The position numbers were made by a program, and so were the translations under genes. The notes under the pieces were generated by a model. It worked only from the letters and a program-made list of their open reading frames with translations, had not been told where the DNA came from and searched no databases. A stretch of 64,000 bases of DNA from Tsukamurella pulmonis (GTDB taxonomy: Bacteria > Actinomycetota > Actinomycetes > Mycobacteriales > Mycobacteriaceae). Each line of letters opens with the position of its first letter. The first letter of the stretch is position 1. Shown in pieces: positions 1 through 8,611 of the stretch. The stretch lies in contig NZ_FNLF01000002.1 of the NCBI RefSeq assembly GCF_900103175.1, positions 3,424,136 to 3,488,135 of the forward strand. Direction: 5' to 3'.

Positions 1-1
1 C

Positions 2-289
2 GCCACCAAGGGTGCGGTGCTGGCGTTCACGTACGCGATGGCGCAGTCGCTGGTGGACCGCGGAATCCGCGTCAACTGCGTCGCCCCCGGTCCGGTCTGG
101 ACACCCCTGATCCCGGCGACCTTCGATGAAGAGGCGGTCGCAGGTTTCGGCGAACAGGCCCCGTACGGCCGGGCCGCCGACCCCGACGAGATCGCTCCGT
201 CGTACGTGTTCTTCGCCTCGAGCACCATGTCCTCGTACTACTCCGGCGAGACGCTCGCCCCGATCGGCGGCGAGACCCTTCCGGGCTGA
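2..289 (+). CDS. SDR-family oxidoreductase, C-terminal part (5' truncated by window edge)
   Basis: The reading frame is open from the first bases and ends with TGA at 289, so only the last 95 residues are seen. It begins ATKGAV, the stretch that follows the catalytic Tyr-x-x-x-Lys of classical short-chain dehydrogenases. RVNCVAPGPVWTPL, the usual cofactor and substrate loop, comes next. The tail GRAADPDEIAPSYVFFAS and the G-x-x-L-x-x-x-GGE-type end are typical of the SDR C-terminus. The substrate cannot be told from this part. The next gene is convergent, with its stop 2 bp away. Confidence 0.85.
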   Translation, partial: ATKGAVLAFTYAMAQSLVDRGIRVNCVAPGPVWTPLIPATFDEEAVAGFGEQAPYGRAADPDEIAPSYVFFASSTMSSYYSGETLAPIGGETLPG

Positions 290-290
290 G

Positions 291-782
291 TCACCGGTTG
301 CCGCGGTCGCGCGAGTCCCTCCCCGCCGCGAGGCGCCGCCGGTACTCGTCCGCGGCTTCGTCGAGCACGTCATCGGTCAGCCGACCGACGGGGAGGACCT
401 CTCTGACCAGTGGTTCGTGATCAGGTCCGCGGGCGACACGGCGCCCCGTCAGCACCCAGGCGAACCGGTCCGCGACATCGAGTTCGCGATACGTACAGAC
501 CCGGCGCACGATCCACGTCCGAGCCGGCAGGCGCCACCACAGCTCGGGGGTCAGCGTGGCCACCGACAGCCCCGGGAGGACGTACTCGGCCTCGTAGTCC
601 CGGCTCGGCCCGTGCCGCCGATCGGCCGCCGGCCCCTCGGAGTACCGGACGTAGAGCGTGGGACCGGTCCGTACCGTACGGACGAGTTCGGCCAGCGACC
701 GAATCAGGGGCACGTCGTCGTCGCGACCGTGCCAGCGGAACAAGGGCGCGCTGCACTCGTCCGTCACTCGGCTGCACTCCAT
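291..782 (-). CDS. DUF6098-like hypothetical protein
   Basis: A 163-residue soluble protein. I chose the ATG at 782 because GGAGGG lies about nine bases upstream; longer readings lack such a site. Recognisable stretches are SLAELVRTVRTGPTLYVRYS near residue 28, SRDYEAEYVLPGLSV near residue 60 and a Trp-rich LWWRLPARTW segment. I associate these with the small actinobacterial DUF6098 family, whose function is unknown. There is no signal peptide or membrane segment. It is co-directional with the next two genes but 137 bp downstream of them, so it may have its own promoter. Confidence 0.6.
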   Translation of the reverse strand: MECSRVTDECSAPLFRWHGRDDDVPLIRSLAELVRTVRTGPTLYVRYSEGPAADRRHGPSRDYEAEYVLPGLSVATLTPELWWRLPARTWIVRRVCTYRELDVADRFAWVLTGRRVARGPDHEPLVREVLPVGRLTDDVLDEAADEYRRRLAAGRDSRDRGNR

Positions 783-919
783 TGCTCCGCCCTCCGTTCC
801 TCGACCCGTCACTCGACGGCGCTCGATGCGACCACCGTCCGTGCGACGGGGCACCCGCGATCGGCTACCCGGCGCAGGGAGATCCGAAACCCCAACGGCC
901 CCCTGGTTTCCCGTGCGCG

Positions 920-1663
920 TCACCGTTCCGTACCGTCGGGGACGCCGGGCATCCACCCGGTCCGCACCGGTTCACGCGGGTGCACGGTCCGCCAGGACCC
1001 CGCCTGCAGCCACCGTCGCACGATCCGGGCGGTCCATCGGGGTGTCGCGTCCGTCCGTCCGTCCCCGACGGGGAGTAGCGACCACACCCAGTACCGGGCC
1101 TTCCAGGTGCGATCCCAGCGCCACTCCTCGAGTTCCGGGACCGCGAACGGGTTGTCGCCGAGGATCGGCGAGACGGCCGCACCCGAGGGAAGGGGCCGCC
1201 GCCGGGCCCGCGCGGGGCTGGTGCCCGCGCCCCGCACGCGGATCCGGTACGCCTGCCTGCGGACGCCGGCGCCGTGCGGGGCCAGCCAGTCGACGACGAA
1301 CCAACTGCTGTCGAGATCACGGGTGCGCACCTGCACAGTCGCGGTGAGCGCGCCGGTGGTGTTGTCCAGGCGGGCAACGCGATCCACCACGACGTCTTCG
1401 CCGCGGTCCTCGCGCAGCATCGTCCCGACCACGTCGTACCAGGTCCCCGGACCGCGCGCGACGATCCGGAACTCCACGGAGTTCCACTGGTCGTCGCGGC
1501 CGACGCCGGTCGGACCGACACCGGGCACACGCTCGATCCGCCGCGCGCCGATGGTCAACCCGTGTCCGCCGGTGGTGTCCTTGGACAGGGCGAGCTGTTT
1601 CCACGCCACCGCGAGGGCGAACAGCGGGATGAGAATGAGGGGGATGTAGACGCCGGTGCTCAT
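920..1663 (-). CDS. Membrane-anchored hypothetical protein
   Basis: A 247-residue protein whose ATG overlaps the TGA of the upstream iron-enzyme gene (ATGA at 1660-1663), so the two are probably translationally coupled. Residues 4-20 form one hydrophobic helix (YIPLILIPLFALAVAWK), giving a single-pass protein with most of its mass on one side. The rest is Trp- and Arg-rich with no catalytic motif I recognise. Coupling to the heme-oxygenase-like gene suggests a shared role, but this is inference only. Confidence 0.6.
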   Translation of the reverse strand: MSTGVYIPLILIPLFALAVAWKQLALSKDTTGGHGLTIGARRIERVPGVGPTGVGRDDQWNSVEFRIVARGPGTWYDVVGTMLREDRGEDVVVDRVARLDNTTGALTATVQVRTRDLDSSWFVVDWLAPHGAGVRRQAYRIRVRGAGTSPARARRRPLPSGAAVSPILGDNPFAVPELEEWRWDRTWKARYWVWSLLPVGDGRTDATPRWTARIVRRWLQAGSWRTVHPREPVRTGWMPGVPDGTER

Positions 1664-2694
1664 CACGGATCGCGCACGAGGGTCTTCCCGCTTCGCCACG
1701 CGGCGAGCAGCGCGTCGTCGAGCCGGTCCTCCACCAGGCGCCACGCCGCGATTCCCCACAGGACGTCGCGCTCCGCCCCAGGGTCGTCGGTGACCAGGCC
1801 GCCGACCACGTCGTGCCGCATAACGAGCTCGTGCACGGCGTCGGCCTCGACGTGCTCTCGGTAGAACCGCACTGCCGCGTCGGGCGCTCCGATCCGCTCG
1901 AGCGCAGCCACCATCCGCGCCGAACCCGGCGGGGAGGCGACTTCGGTCGCGGCGAAGTGTCCTATCGCCGCGCCCAGGCGCGCCCGACGCAGACCGAGGG
2001 CGGACATCAGTGTCACCGGCGCGATCGCCGCGGCGGGAACGCGATCGAGGTGCTCGAGGTAACCGGACGCCATCCCCATCGCGTCGAGCAGATCCGCGTA
2101 CAGGCACTGGTGCACGTTCCTGCCGTGCCCTGCACCGTATTCGTCGAAGGCCACGGCGACGAAGGGCGCCTTGCACATCGGGCCGAGCCTGGGGATGGCC
2201 CAGGCGTGGGGATCCGCCTCCTTGAGGTGATAGATCGATCGCGCGGCGAAGTAGTCCCTGAACCGCGCCGCGTCCGCGGCCGCGCCGAGGCGTTCCACAG
2301 CACCTCCGGCGTACACGCTGTCGCGGGCGAGCGCGGCGAGCGCCCCGGAGGCGGTGGCGCCGTCCGTGATCGGTTCCACCTCACGCTCGACGGCCGTCAG
2401 CAGCGCATCCTCGAGAGCGACCCGCGCGGCGATGATCGCCGGATGCCACTCCAGCGCGGGATCCACTCCTCCCCACCCGCGGTAGTGCATCTCCTGGCAG
2501 ACGAAGAGCGCCAACTGGGCGTCCTCACCCCAGACGTCCGTCGCACCCTCGTCCCGGATGTGACCCGCCATCTGCGGTCGCGGGTCCGGGGCCCCTGTTT
2601 CCAGAGCCCTGATCGCCCACTGGGACAGCGGGCCTCGCGGGACGGGCAAACGCGCCGCTCGCCCAGTGCGCACCGGCTCGGCGATCCGTGCCAT
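1663..2694 (-). CDS. Iron-containing redox enzyme, heme-oxygenase-like fold
   Basis: A 343-residue protein resembling the 'iron-containing redox enzyme' (heme-oxygenase-like diiron oxidase) family. Candidate metal-ligand segments are QEMHYRGWGG near residue 85, YHLKEADPHAW near 185, and EYGAGHGRNVHQ near 215. All are His/Glu clusters in long helices. Known relatives carry out O2-dependent oxidation or C-C and C-N cleavage on small molecules. The substrate here is unknown. I chose ATG 2694; an in-frame ATG at 2751 would add 19 Arg-rich residues. It is divergent, with 191 bp between starts, from the methyltransferase-CDGSH pair. Confidence 0.75.
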   Translation of the reverse strand: MARIAEPVRTGRAARLPVPRGPLSQWAIRALETGAPDPRPQMAGHIRDEGATDVWGEDAQLALFVCQEMHYRGWGGVDPALEWHPAIIAARVALEDALLTAVEREVEPITDGATASGALAALARDSVYAGGAVERLGAAADAARFRDYFAARSIYHLKEADPHAWAIPRLGPMCKAPFVAVAFDEYGAGHGRNVHQCLYADLLDAMGMASGYLEHLDRVPAAAIAPVTLMSALGLRRARLGAAIGHFAATEVASPPGSARMVAALERIGAPDAAVRFYREHVEADAVHELVMRHDVVGGLVTDDPGAERDVLWGIAAWRLVEDRLDDALLAAWRSGKTLVRDP

Positions 2695-2885
2695 GTTCCA
2701 CCACCGTTCCTGTCGAGTCCGTCGCCCGTACCCGTTCGGGGCGAACCTCAAACCGGTGGCGTCGGGCCGCGTGCGGCGGAGACCGCGACCGGGGTTTGTC
2801 CGGACGCGGCACGGGGTAGACCGGACCGTCGGCCCGCTATGCGGCGAGAGCGGCGCGATCCGTGGCGCCGGCGGAAGGAGTGAGG

Positions 2886-3656
2886 ATGACGAGCACTACT
2901 CGTACGGTGACACGGGTTCCCGGCAGGTCGGACGTGCCGCCCGGTGTCGCGGAACCGGAGCCGGAAGTCGCCACGACGGCGGCCTCGACGGCGATCACCG
3001 GCCCGCGCGTTTACACACCCCAGGAGGACACCATGCTCCTGCTGGGTGCACTCGATGACCTACCGCTGTGGGGTGCGCGTGTTCTCGATCTGTGCTCCGG
3101 TTCGGGCGTACTCGCTCTCGAAGCGGCGCGGCGCGGCGCGCACGTCACCGCAGTCGACTCGTCGCCCGCGGCCGTGGACGTGGCGCGGACGGCCGCCGCA
3201 CGGGCCGGGCTCGCCGTCGACGTGCGGCTGGCGAGCGTGGCCGACTACTCGCCGGCCGAGGCGTTCGACGTGATCACCTGCAACCCGCCCTATGTACCGA
3301 CCCCCAGCGGCAGTGAGGACCTTCCCGGTCCTGCACTGGGACCGGCCGACGCCTGGAACGCCGGCCCCGACGGCCGCGCGGTGCTCGATCTCGTCTGCGG
3401 GCACCTGGACGCACTGCTCGCGCCGACCGGCACGGCCCTGATCGTCCAATCCGTTCTCGCGGGATGCGAGGAGACGCTCACCAGGATGCGCGGGGCGGGA
3501 TTCGCGTCGGACGTGGTCCGCCGCCGCACCATCCGGTTCGGTCCCGTCCTCCGCGCCCGTCGGGAACTGCTCGGGCTCGCGGGAGTGATCCCGACCGGGT
3601 GCGATCGGGAGGAGATCGTCGTGCTGCGTGCGCGGCGGAGCGGAGCGCTCAGGTGA
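2886..3656 (+). CDS. HemK2/MTQ2-type SAM-dependent methyltransferase
   Basis: A 256-residue class I methyltransferase. VYTPQEDTMLLL (residues 42-53) is the entry motif seen in MTQ2/HemK2 proteins. DLCSGSG (68-74) is the SAM-binding loop and NPPY (133-136) the N/Q-methyltransferase signature. Housekeeping PrmC methylates release-factor glutamine, but this shorter HemK2-type form has a Pro/Glu-rich N-terminal extension and sits beside iron proteins, so its target may differ. ATG 2886 follows GGAAGGAG by about five bases. Its TGA overlaps the GTG start of the CDGSH gene. Confidence 0.8.
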   Translation: MTSTTRTVTRVPGRSDVPPGVAEPEPEVATTAASTAITGPRVYTPQEDTMLLLGALDDLPLWGARVLDLCSGSGVLALEAARRGAHVTAVDSSPAAVDVARTAAARAGLAVDVRLASVADYSPAEAFDVITCNPPYVPTPSGSEDLPGPALGPADAWNAGPDGRAVLDLVCGHLDALLAPTGTALIVQSVLAGCEETLTRMRGAGFASDVVRRRTIRFGPVLRARRELLGLAGVIPTGCDREEIVVLRARRSGALR

Positions 3657-3883
3657 GCCCGGTGCAGCCCGGCGGGGATCCGCCGACGGGGCACCGTCGA
3701 CGCGTGCGCGTCGTCCCGGGCGGTCCCGTCCTGGTCGAGGGGCCCATCGAGGTCGTCGGCCCCGACGGTACCCCGACGACCTGCGATCGCTTCGTGGTCG
3801 CACTGTGCACATGTGGCGGCACGCGCATCCCGCCGTTGTGCGACAGCAGCCACCGGAGACGGCGTCCCCGACGGGACGGGTGA
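3653..3883 (+). CDS. CDGSH iron-sulfur domain protein
   Basis: A 76-residue protein starting at GTG 3653, overlapping the methyltransferase stop in the form GTGA. C52-x-C54, then x8, then C63-D-S-S-H67 matches the 3Cys-1His [2Fe-2S] binding pattern of CDGSH proteins, with Ser replacing the usual Gly. CDGSH clusters are redox-active and can be transferred. Translational coupling to the HemK2-type enzyme and a divergent iron oxidase suggest it supplies electrons or clusters in the same pathway (inference). The tail is Arg-rich. Confidence 0.85.
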   Translation: MSPVQPGGDPPTGHRRRVRVVPGGPVLVEGPIEVVGPDGTPTTCDRFVVALCTCGGTRIPPLCDSSHRRRRPRRDG

Positions 3884-3975
3884 CCCCGCGCTCCGGACGG
3901 GGCCACCCAGGGCCCGCCCGGGAGGCGCAACCGCGCCCCTCGGGGCGGGCGGTCGGGAGCTTGAGGAGCGCCCCG

Positions 3976-4509
3976 TCAGCGTGCCCGGCCGATCTCGCCG
4001 TCCTCGCCCTCGAGGTGAGCGCGAACCATCCAGTGAAGCTGCTCGAGCACCCGGCAGTGGCCGATCAGCATGTCCTGGGTGACGGGATCCCGTTCGGTAC
4101 CGCCACCGATCGCCTCGCGCTGCGATTCGATGACACCGACGTAGACGGCGTCGAGCGCCCGCAGGTGGGACGAGGCATCGGCGCGGTCCAGCGGGTAGTC
4201 GTCCCACGTCCGTTGCGCGACGATCGCTCCCGGCGTCCCCCGCGGGGCGCCACCGAGCGCCGCGATCCGCTCAGCGGTCTCGTCGACTGCGCGCCGCACC
4301 TGTTCCGCGTGCTCATCGAGCATCGTGTGAATGCCGATGAAGTGCGGGCCGACGACGTTCCAATGCACATGTTTGAGGGTCAACGACAGATCGAGCAGGG
4401 CGGCGAGCCGGTAGCGCAGCACGCCGACGAGCTCGTCGGCATCGGCAGCCACCAGCCCCGGAACGCTGAACTCCACTGTGGCGGGCACGTTCTCATCAAA
4501 GGCGGTCAT
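3976..4509 (-). CDS. dps: Dps-family ferritin-like DNA-protection protein
   Basis: A 177-residue Dps. The ferroxidase-site helices are clear: LKHVHWNVVGPHFIGIHTMLDEH (about residues 45-67) carries the His, Asp and Glu ligands that oxidise and store Fe(II) at subunit interfaces. The C-terminal half has the expected HLRALD and QLHWMVRAHLE helices. ATG 4509 has AAAGGAA upstream; longer readings add Arg-rich sequence. It should form a dodecamer protecting DNA from peroxide. The neighbouring gene is a flavin reductase on the same strand, 62 bp upstream. Confidence 0.92.
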   Translation of the reverse strand: MTAFDENVPATVEFSVPGLVAADADELVGVLRYRLAALLDLSLTLKHVHWNVVGPHFIGIHTMLDEHAEQVRRAVDETAERIAALGGAPRGTPGAIVAQRTWDDYPLDRADASSHLRALDAVYVGVIESQREAIGGGTERDPVTQDMLIGHCRVLEQLHWMVRAHLEGEDGEIGRAR

Positions 4510-4571
4510 CGGTGTTTCCTTTCCGTCGTGGCGGCCGACGCGTGCCGGCCCGGACTGCGCGGCGCGGGCGC

Positions 4572-5177
4572 TCACCGGTAAGGCGGGTACTGCGCTCGCC
4601 CGAGCAGCGCCGCCAGATGCGCCGCGTTCCGCGCGGCGTTGGCGGTCGTCGCGGCGACCGCCTCCGGGACCGCGTCCAGATCCCGGTAGTCGCGGCCGCC
4701 CATCGCCTCGTCGTTCCAGTACGTCGAGCCCTGAGCGGGGATCGTGAAACCGAGGTCACCCATGGCGTCGAAGACGTCGGCGATGATCTTGTGGGCGCCG
4801 TCCTCGTTGCCGACGACCGCGCACATCGCGACCTTGCCCAGCAGGCTCGGACGCCCCTGCTCGTCGGTCTCCGACAGGTCCGCGTCGAGCCGCTCGAGTA
4901 CCCGCTGCGTGACACTGGCCATGTGGCCCAGCCAGGTGGGGGTCGCGAGGAGGACGATGTCCGCCGCGCGGACCCGCTCGAGTACCGCCGGCCACTGGTC
5001 ACCGTCGCCCATGTCGCGTTGCACCCCGGGCCGGATGTCGTAGTCCACGGCGCGTAGCAGGGAACCGGACACGTCGTGGCCGGCGAGTGCTTCGAGCACC
5101 TGCCGCGCGAGTAGCTCGCTGCTCGACGCCGCGGGCGAGGGCTTGAGGGTGCAGGTGATCGCGAGTGCTGAAGTCAT
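4572..5177 (-). CDS. Flavodoxin/NADPH-dependent FMN reductase family protein
   Basis: A 201-residue flavodoxin-fold protein. TCTLKPSPAASSSE at the N-terminus would hold the FMN phosphate. ADIVLLATPTWLGHMAS (about residues 75-91) and GNEDGAHKI near 125 line the isoalloxazine ring. Such proteins reduce FMN, quinones or azo compounds with NAD(P)H. I set the start at ATG 5177; the longer reading to 5210 has no better ribosome site. A perfect inverted repeat TTACT-CACA-AGTAA lies about 66 bp upstream and may be an HxlR-type operator. Confidence 0.85.
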   Translation of the reverse strand: MTSALAITCTLKPSPAASSSELLARQVLEALAGHDVSGSLLRAVDYDIRPGVQRDMGDGDQWPAVLERVRAADIVLLATPTWLGHMASVTQRVLERLDADLSETDEQGRPSLLGKVAMCAVVGNEDGAHKIIADVFDAMGDLGFTIPAQGSTYWNDEAMGGRDYRDLDAVPEAVAATTANAARNAAHLAALLGRAQYPPYR

Positions 5178-5242
5178 GCGACCGGGGTAACCACCGGGGG
5201 CGGCGCGCAAACATCGTGCGCCGACATCGCGGGACCATGATC

Positions 5243-5256
5243 TTACTCACAAGTAA
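5243..5256. promoter_or_regulatory. Inverted repeat, possible HxlR-type operator
   Basis: TTACT-CACA-AGTAA is a perfect 5-bp inverted repeat in a locally AT-rich stretch, 66 bp before the flavodoxin-like start at 5177. TTACT/AGTAA cores are seen in operators of redox-sensing HxlR/YodB regulators that control similar reductases. The assignment is inference, as no HxlR gene lies next to it. Confidence 0.4.
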
Positions 5257-5525
5257 AGAAGAATGGTGATGTGAATCACGTGCGGCTGCAACGTCCCCGC
5301 GCGCCCGTCACGCCCGCGCGGGTGTTCGAGCCTCACGTACCGGGAGCACCGGCGGCGCGGCCCGCGCGTGACGCGATCAGCCAGGTCAAGGGGCGTTGCC
5401 CCGGCGCAGCGCGACCGAGCGGTGATCGGCCGCCACCGGGGCGCGCCGGCGGGGCGGACACACAGAGTCCTGATAGAGCGGCGACAGCTCCGTCGGTTGG
5501 CCCGTGTTTCGGCCCGCAACAAGCG

Positions 5526-5554
5526 TGTGACCAGGCGCGGCCAGGCGCTAATCT
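5526..5554 (+). promoter_or_regulatory. Candidate sigma-A-type promoter of the mce operon
   Basis: TGTGAC (5526-5531) and TAATCT (5549-5554) are 17 bp apart, a normal -35/-10 spacing. The predicted transcript would start about 70 bp before the yrbEA GTG. The -35 is a weak match to TTGACA. Confidence 0.35.
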
Positions 5555-5633
5555 ACCCCTGCTCCGAGGAGGCTCGGGGCACGGCGGCATCCGGATTCGG
5601 ACGCCTCCGTGCGGCTAGCAGTTGTGAGGGCTC

Positions 5634-6437
5634 GTGTCGATCATTCAAACCGGCGTCGCCAAGGTCGCGCAGGGCGGCGTCTCCGCGCTCGGCCAGGTGG
5701 GCATGATCTTCCAGCTGTTCGCGAGCATCGTCCGCAACACCTTCCGGCGGCCGTTCCAGTTCCGCGAGTTCATCGAGCAGTCCTGGTTCATCGCCAGCGT
5801 CACCATCCTGCCCACAGCACTGGTGGCAGTTCCCTTCGGCGCGATCGTCTCGCTGCAGACCGGCTCACTGATCGGCCAGCTCGGCGCCGAGAGCTTCACC
5901 GGCGCCGCGAGCGTCCTCGCCGTCGTGCAGCAGGGCGCGCCCGTGGTCACAGCCCTCCTCGTCGCCGGCGCGGCGGGCAGCGCGGTGTGCGCCGATCTGG
6001 GTGCCCGTACCGTCCGCGAGGAGATCGCGGCGATGGAGGTGCTCGGCATCGACCCCGTGCATCGCCTCGTGGTCCCCCGCGTCCTCGGCATGATGCTGGT
6101 CAGCGCCTTCCTCAACGGCCTGGTCTCCGTGGTCGGCGTGGTCGGCGGCTACTTCTTCAACGTGGTGCTGCAGCACGGCACCCCGGGCGCGTACCTCGCC
6201 TCGTTCTCCGCGCTGGCCCAGCTGCCCGACCTCCTCGTCGGCGAGCTCAAGGCCCTCGTCTTCGGACTCATCGCCGGCGTCGTCGCCGCGTACAAGGGCC
6301 TCAACCCGGGCGGCGGCCCGAAGGGCGTCGGCGACGCCGTCAACCAGTCCGTGGTGATCACCTTCCTGCTGCTGTTCTTCGCGAACATCATCCTCACCGC
6401 GGTGTACCTGCAGATCGTCCCGGCGAAGGGCTCGTAG
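5634..6437 (+). CDS. yrbEA: YrbEA, Mce-system MlaE-type permease subunit
   Basis: A 267-residue inner-membrane protein and the first gene of the mce operon. It has five to six hydrophobic segments and the MlaE-family cytoplasmic loop GARTVREEIAAMEVLGIDPVHRLVVPR, split here as GARTVREEIAAMEV then LGIDP. This loop contacts the ATPase (Mkl/MceG, encoded elsewhere). Mce systems import lipids such as fatty acids or sterols across the mycolate envelope. The start is GTG 5634, with TGAGGG just upstream. The next gene follows after 3 bp. Confidence 0.95.
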   Translation: MSIIQTGVAKVAQGGVSALGQVGMIFQLFASIVRNTFRRPFQFREFIEQSWFIASVTILPTALVAVPFGAIVSLQTGSLIGQLGAESFTGAASVLAVVQQGAPVVTALLVAGAAGSAVCADLGARTVREEIAAMEVLGIDPVHRLVVPRVLGMMLVSAFLNGLVSVVGVVGGYFFNVVLQHGTPGAYLASFSALAQLPDLLVGELKALVFGLIAGVVAAYKGLNPGGGPKGVGDAVNQSVVITFLLLFFANIILTAVYLQIVPAKGS

Positions 6438-6440
6438 ACC

Positions 6441-7277
6441 ATGACGAACGTGACGCGCAGGGTCCGCCGGGCCGCCGAGGCCCCGCTCAAGGTGCTCGAC
6501 GGTGCCGGCGAGCAAATGTCCTTCTACGCCCGGTCCATCGGCTTCATCCCGCAGTCGCTGCGCCGCTACCCCAAGGAGGTCGGGCGCGTCCTGGCCGAGG
6601 TGGCGTTCGGCAGCGGGGCGCTCGCCGTGATCGCCGGCACTGTGGGCGTGGTCCTCATGCTGTGCGGGTTCACCGGCGTCGTCGTCGGCCTGCAGGGCAA
6701 CGCCGCGCTGCAGCAGCTCGGCGCCTCGGTGATGACGGGCTTCCTCTCCGCCTACGTCAACACCCGCGAGCTGACGCCGCTCGTCGCCGCGCTGGCGATG
6801 TCCGCCACGGTCGGCTGCGGGTTCACCGCGCAGCTCGGCGCCATGCGGATCTCCGAGGAGATCGACGCGCTGGAGGCCATGGCCATCCCGTCCATCGCCT
6901 TCCTCACCGCCACCCGCGTGATCGCCGGCTTCATCGCCGTGATCCCGCTCTACATCGTCGGCCTGCTCTCGTCCTACGTGATGACCCGGTTCGTCAACAC
7001 CACGCTGCTGGGACAGTCGACGGGCACCTACGACCACTACTTCAACCTGTTCCTCTCCCCGGCCGACGTGCTGTGGTCCTTCGGCAAGGTGCTGGTCTTC
7101 GCGTTCGTGCTGGTGCTGGTGCACTGCTACTACGGCTACCACGCGTCGGGCGGCCCCGCGGGCGTCGGCGTGGCCGTGGGTCGCGCGGTGCGCACCTCCC
7201 TCGTCGCGATCGCGCTGCTCGACTTCTTCCTCAGCCTCGCCATCTGGGGCACCACGACGACCGTGAAGATCGCCTGA
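6441..7277 (+). CDS. yrbEB: YrbEB, Mce-system MlaE-type permease subunit
   Basis: A 278-residue paralogue of YrbEA and its presumed heterodimer partner in the inner-membrane channel. The coupling-helix motif reads GAMRISEEIDALEAMAIPS. Five or more membrane spans are visible. The N-terminus TNVTRRVRRAAEAPLKVLD is cytoplasmic and basic, as in YrbEB of mycobacteria. Its TGA shares one base with the ATG of mceA (TGATG), so the permease and first substrate-binding subunit are coupled. Confidence 0.95.
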   Translation: MTNVTRRVRRAAEAPLKVLDGAGEQMSFYARSIGFIPQSLRRYPKEVGRVLAEVAFGSGALAVIAGTVGVVLMLCGFTGVVVGLQGNAALQQLGASVMTGFLSAYVNTRELTPLVAALAMSATVGCGFTAQLGAMRISEEIDALEAMAIPSIAFLTATRVIAGFIAVIPLYIVGLLSSYVMTRFVNTTLLGQSTGTYDHYFNLFLSPADVLWSFGKVLVFAFVLVLVHCYYGYHASGGPAGVGVAVGRAVRTSLVAIALLDFFLSLAIWGTTTTVKIA

Positions 7278-8611
7278 TGCGCACGCTCCGCCGCCGCCTG
7301 CTGGGCCTGGCCTTCTTCGGGGTCTGCGCCCTGTTCCTGTTCGTCACGATCGGCAAGTACCAGCAGCGGTTCGAGACGTTCACCTGGGTCGAGCTGGAGA
7401 CCGACACCGCCGGCGCCTCACTGCCCGTCAACTCCGAGGTCCGGGCGCGGGGCGTCGAGGTGGGGACGGTGCGCGACGTCTCGGTCCGCGACGGCCACGC
7501 GGTGATCCGCATGGGCCTGAAGCCCGAGCAGGCCCGGCAGCTCCCCGGCGACGTGACCGCCCGCATCCTGCCCAAGACGCTCTTCGGCCAGCGCTACGTG
7601 GCGCTGCAGGTGCCCGAAGGCCAGGGCGGCACCGGCACCCCCGCGGCGGGTGCGCTGCGCGACGGCGCCACGATCCGCACCGACACCTCCGGCAACGCCA
7701 CCGAGCTCAATCAGCTCTTCGACAAGCTCCTGCCGCTGCTGCGCGCGGTGCCGCCCGAGGACCTCAACGCCACCCTCGGCGCACTCGCGAACGGCCTGTC
7801 CGGCAACGGGAAGAACCTGGACACGGCCTTCGAGCAGTTCACCACCATCTTCACCCGGGTCAACGCCGTGATGCCGGATCTGCAGTCCTCCCTGCGGTCC
7901 CTCGCGACCGTCACCGACACCTACGCGGACGCGCTGCCCGACCTCATCACCGCACTCGACACCTTCCGCACGACGAACACCACCGTCGTCTCGGGGAAGC
8001 AGGCCTTCCACGCCTTCTGGACGTCGGTGGCCGACGGTGCCGGGCGCACCGCCGGGCTGCTCGAGGCCAATCGCTCGGAGCTGGTCACCGTCGCGAACAA
8101 GTCCCACACCACACTGACCATCCTGGCCCGCTACTCCCCCGAGTTCGGCTGCACCTTCGAACGATTCGCGACCCTTCTGCCCGAGGCCAACCGGATCGTC
8201 GGCGAGGGCACGAACCAGCCGGGCGCCCGGATCTCGATGATCATCGCCAACTCGCGCGGCCGCTACCTGCCCAACCAGGACGAGCCGCGCTGGTTCGACG
8301 ACCGCGGACCGGCCTGCTACAACGCGGCCAAGGGCAAGCCGACGCCGGGCTACAAGGGCGGACCCCACGCCGGCGGCTCGTACGCGCCGCCGCTGCGCAA
8401 CGTCGGCCCGCAGGACGGCCGGTTCCAGCTGCCCGAGCCGGACGTCTCGGCACCGTCGGAGATGCCGACGGCCGCTGTCGCGGCGCAGAACTCGCGCGCC
8501 ACGCGCACCGCCTTCGGCGCCGCCTCCGGGGTCGACGCCAACGACGTGCCCGAGTGGCTGACCGCCGCCTTCGTTCCCGCCCTCACCGGCAAGGAGGTGG
8601 AGATCCGATGA
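7277..8611 (+). CDS. mceA: MceA, Mce-family lipid-shuttle subunit
   Basis: A 444-residue protein with one N-terminal membrane helix (about residues 8-26), an MCE/MlaD domain (about 36-115, with SEVRARGVEVGTVRDV) and a long helical region that would form part of the periplasmic tube built with the other five Mce subunits. The C-terminal part (about 290-444) is Pro/Gly-rich and holds a pair of Cys residues. ATG 7277 overlaps the yrbEB stop. An open frame continues upstream to 5609, but it overlays yrbEA/B and is a shadow there. Confidence 0.95.
   Translation: MRTLRRRLLGLAFFGVCALFLFVTIGKYQQRFETFTWVELETDTAGASLPVNSEVRARGVEVGTVRDVSVRDGHAVIRMGLKPEQARQLPGDVTARILPKTLFGQRYVALQVPEGQGGTGTPAAGALRDGATIRTDTSGNATELNQLFDKLLPLLRAVPPEDLNATLGALANGLSGNGKNLDTAFEQFTTIFTRVNAVMPDLQSSLRSLATVTDTYADALPDLITALDTFRTTNTTVVSGKQAFHAFWTSVADGAGRTAGLLEANRSELVTVANKSHTTLTILARYSPEFGCTFERFATLLPEANRIVGEGTNQPGARISMIIANSRGRYLPNQDEPRWFDDRGPACYNAAKGKPTPGYKGGPHAGGSYAPPLRNVGPQDGRFQLPEPDVSAPSEMPTAAVAAQNSRATRTAFGAASGVDANDVPEWLTAAFVPALTGKEVEIR

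Larger units (their letters stand above)
5178..5633. other. Intergenic region upstream of the mce operon
   Basis: This is 456 bp between divergent starts with no convincing gene. Open frames here have Arg-rich shadow composition. It contains the AT-rich inverted repeat at 5243-5256 belonging to the leftward reductase gene and a candidate rightward promoter at 5526-5554. I see no adjacent mce repressor gene. Confidence 0.6.

Noticed and set aside
5609-7276. A plus-strand open frame running in phase into mceA
   Set aside because: The part before 7277 overlays yrbEA and yrbEB and reads as Arg-rich low-complexity sequence; mceA has a clear start at 7277.
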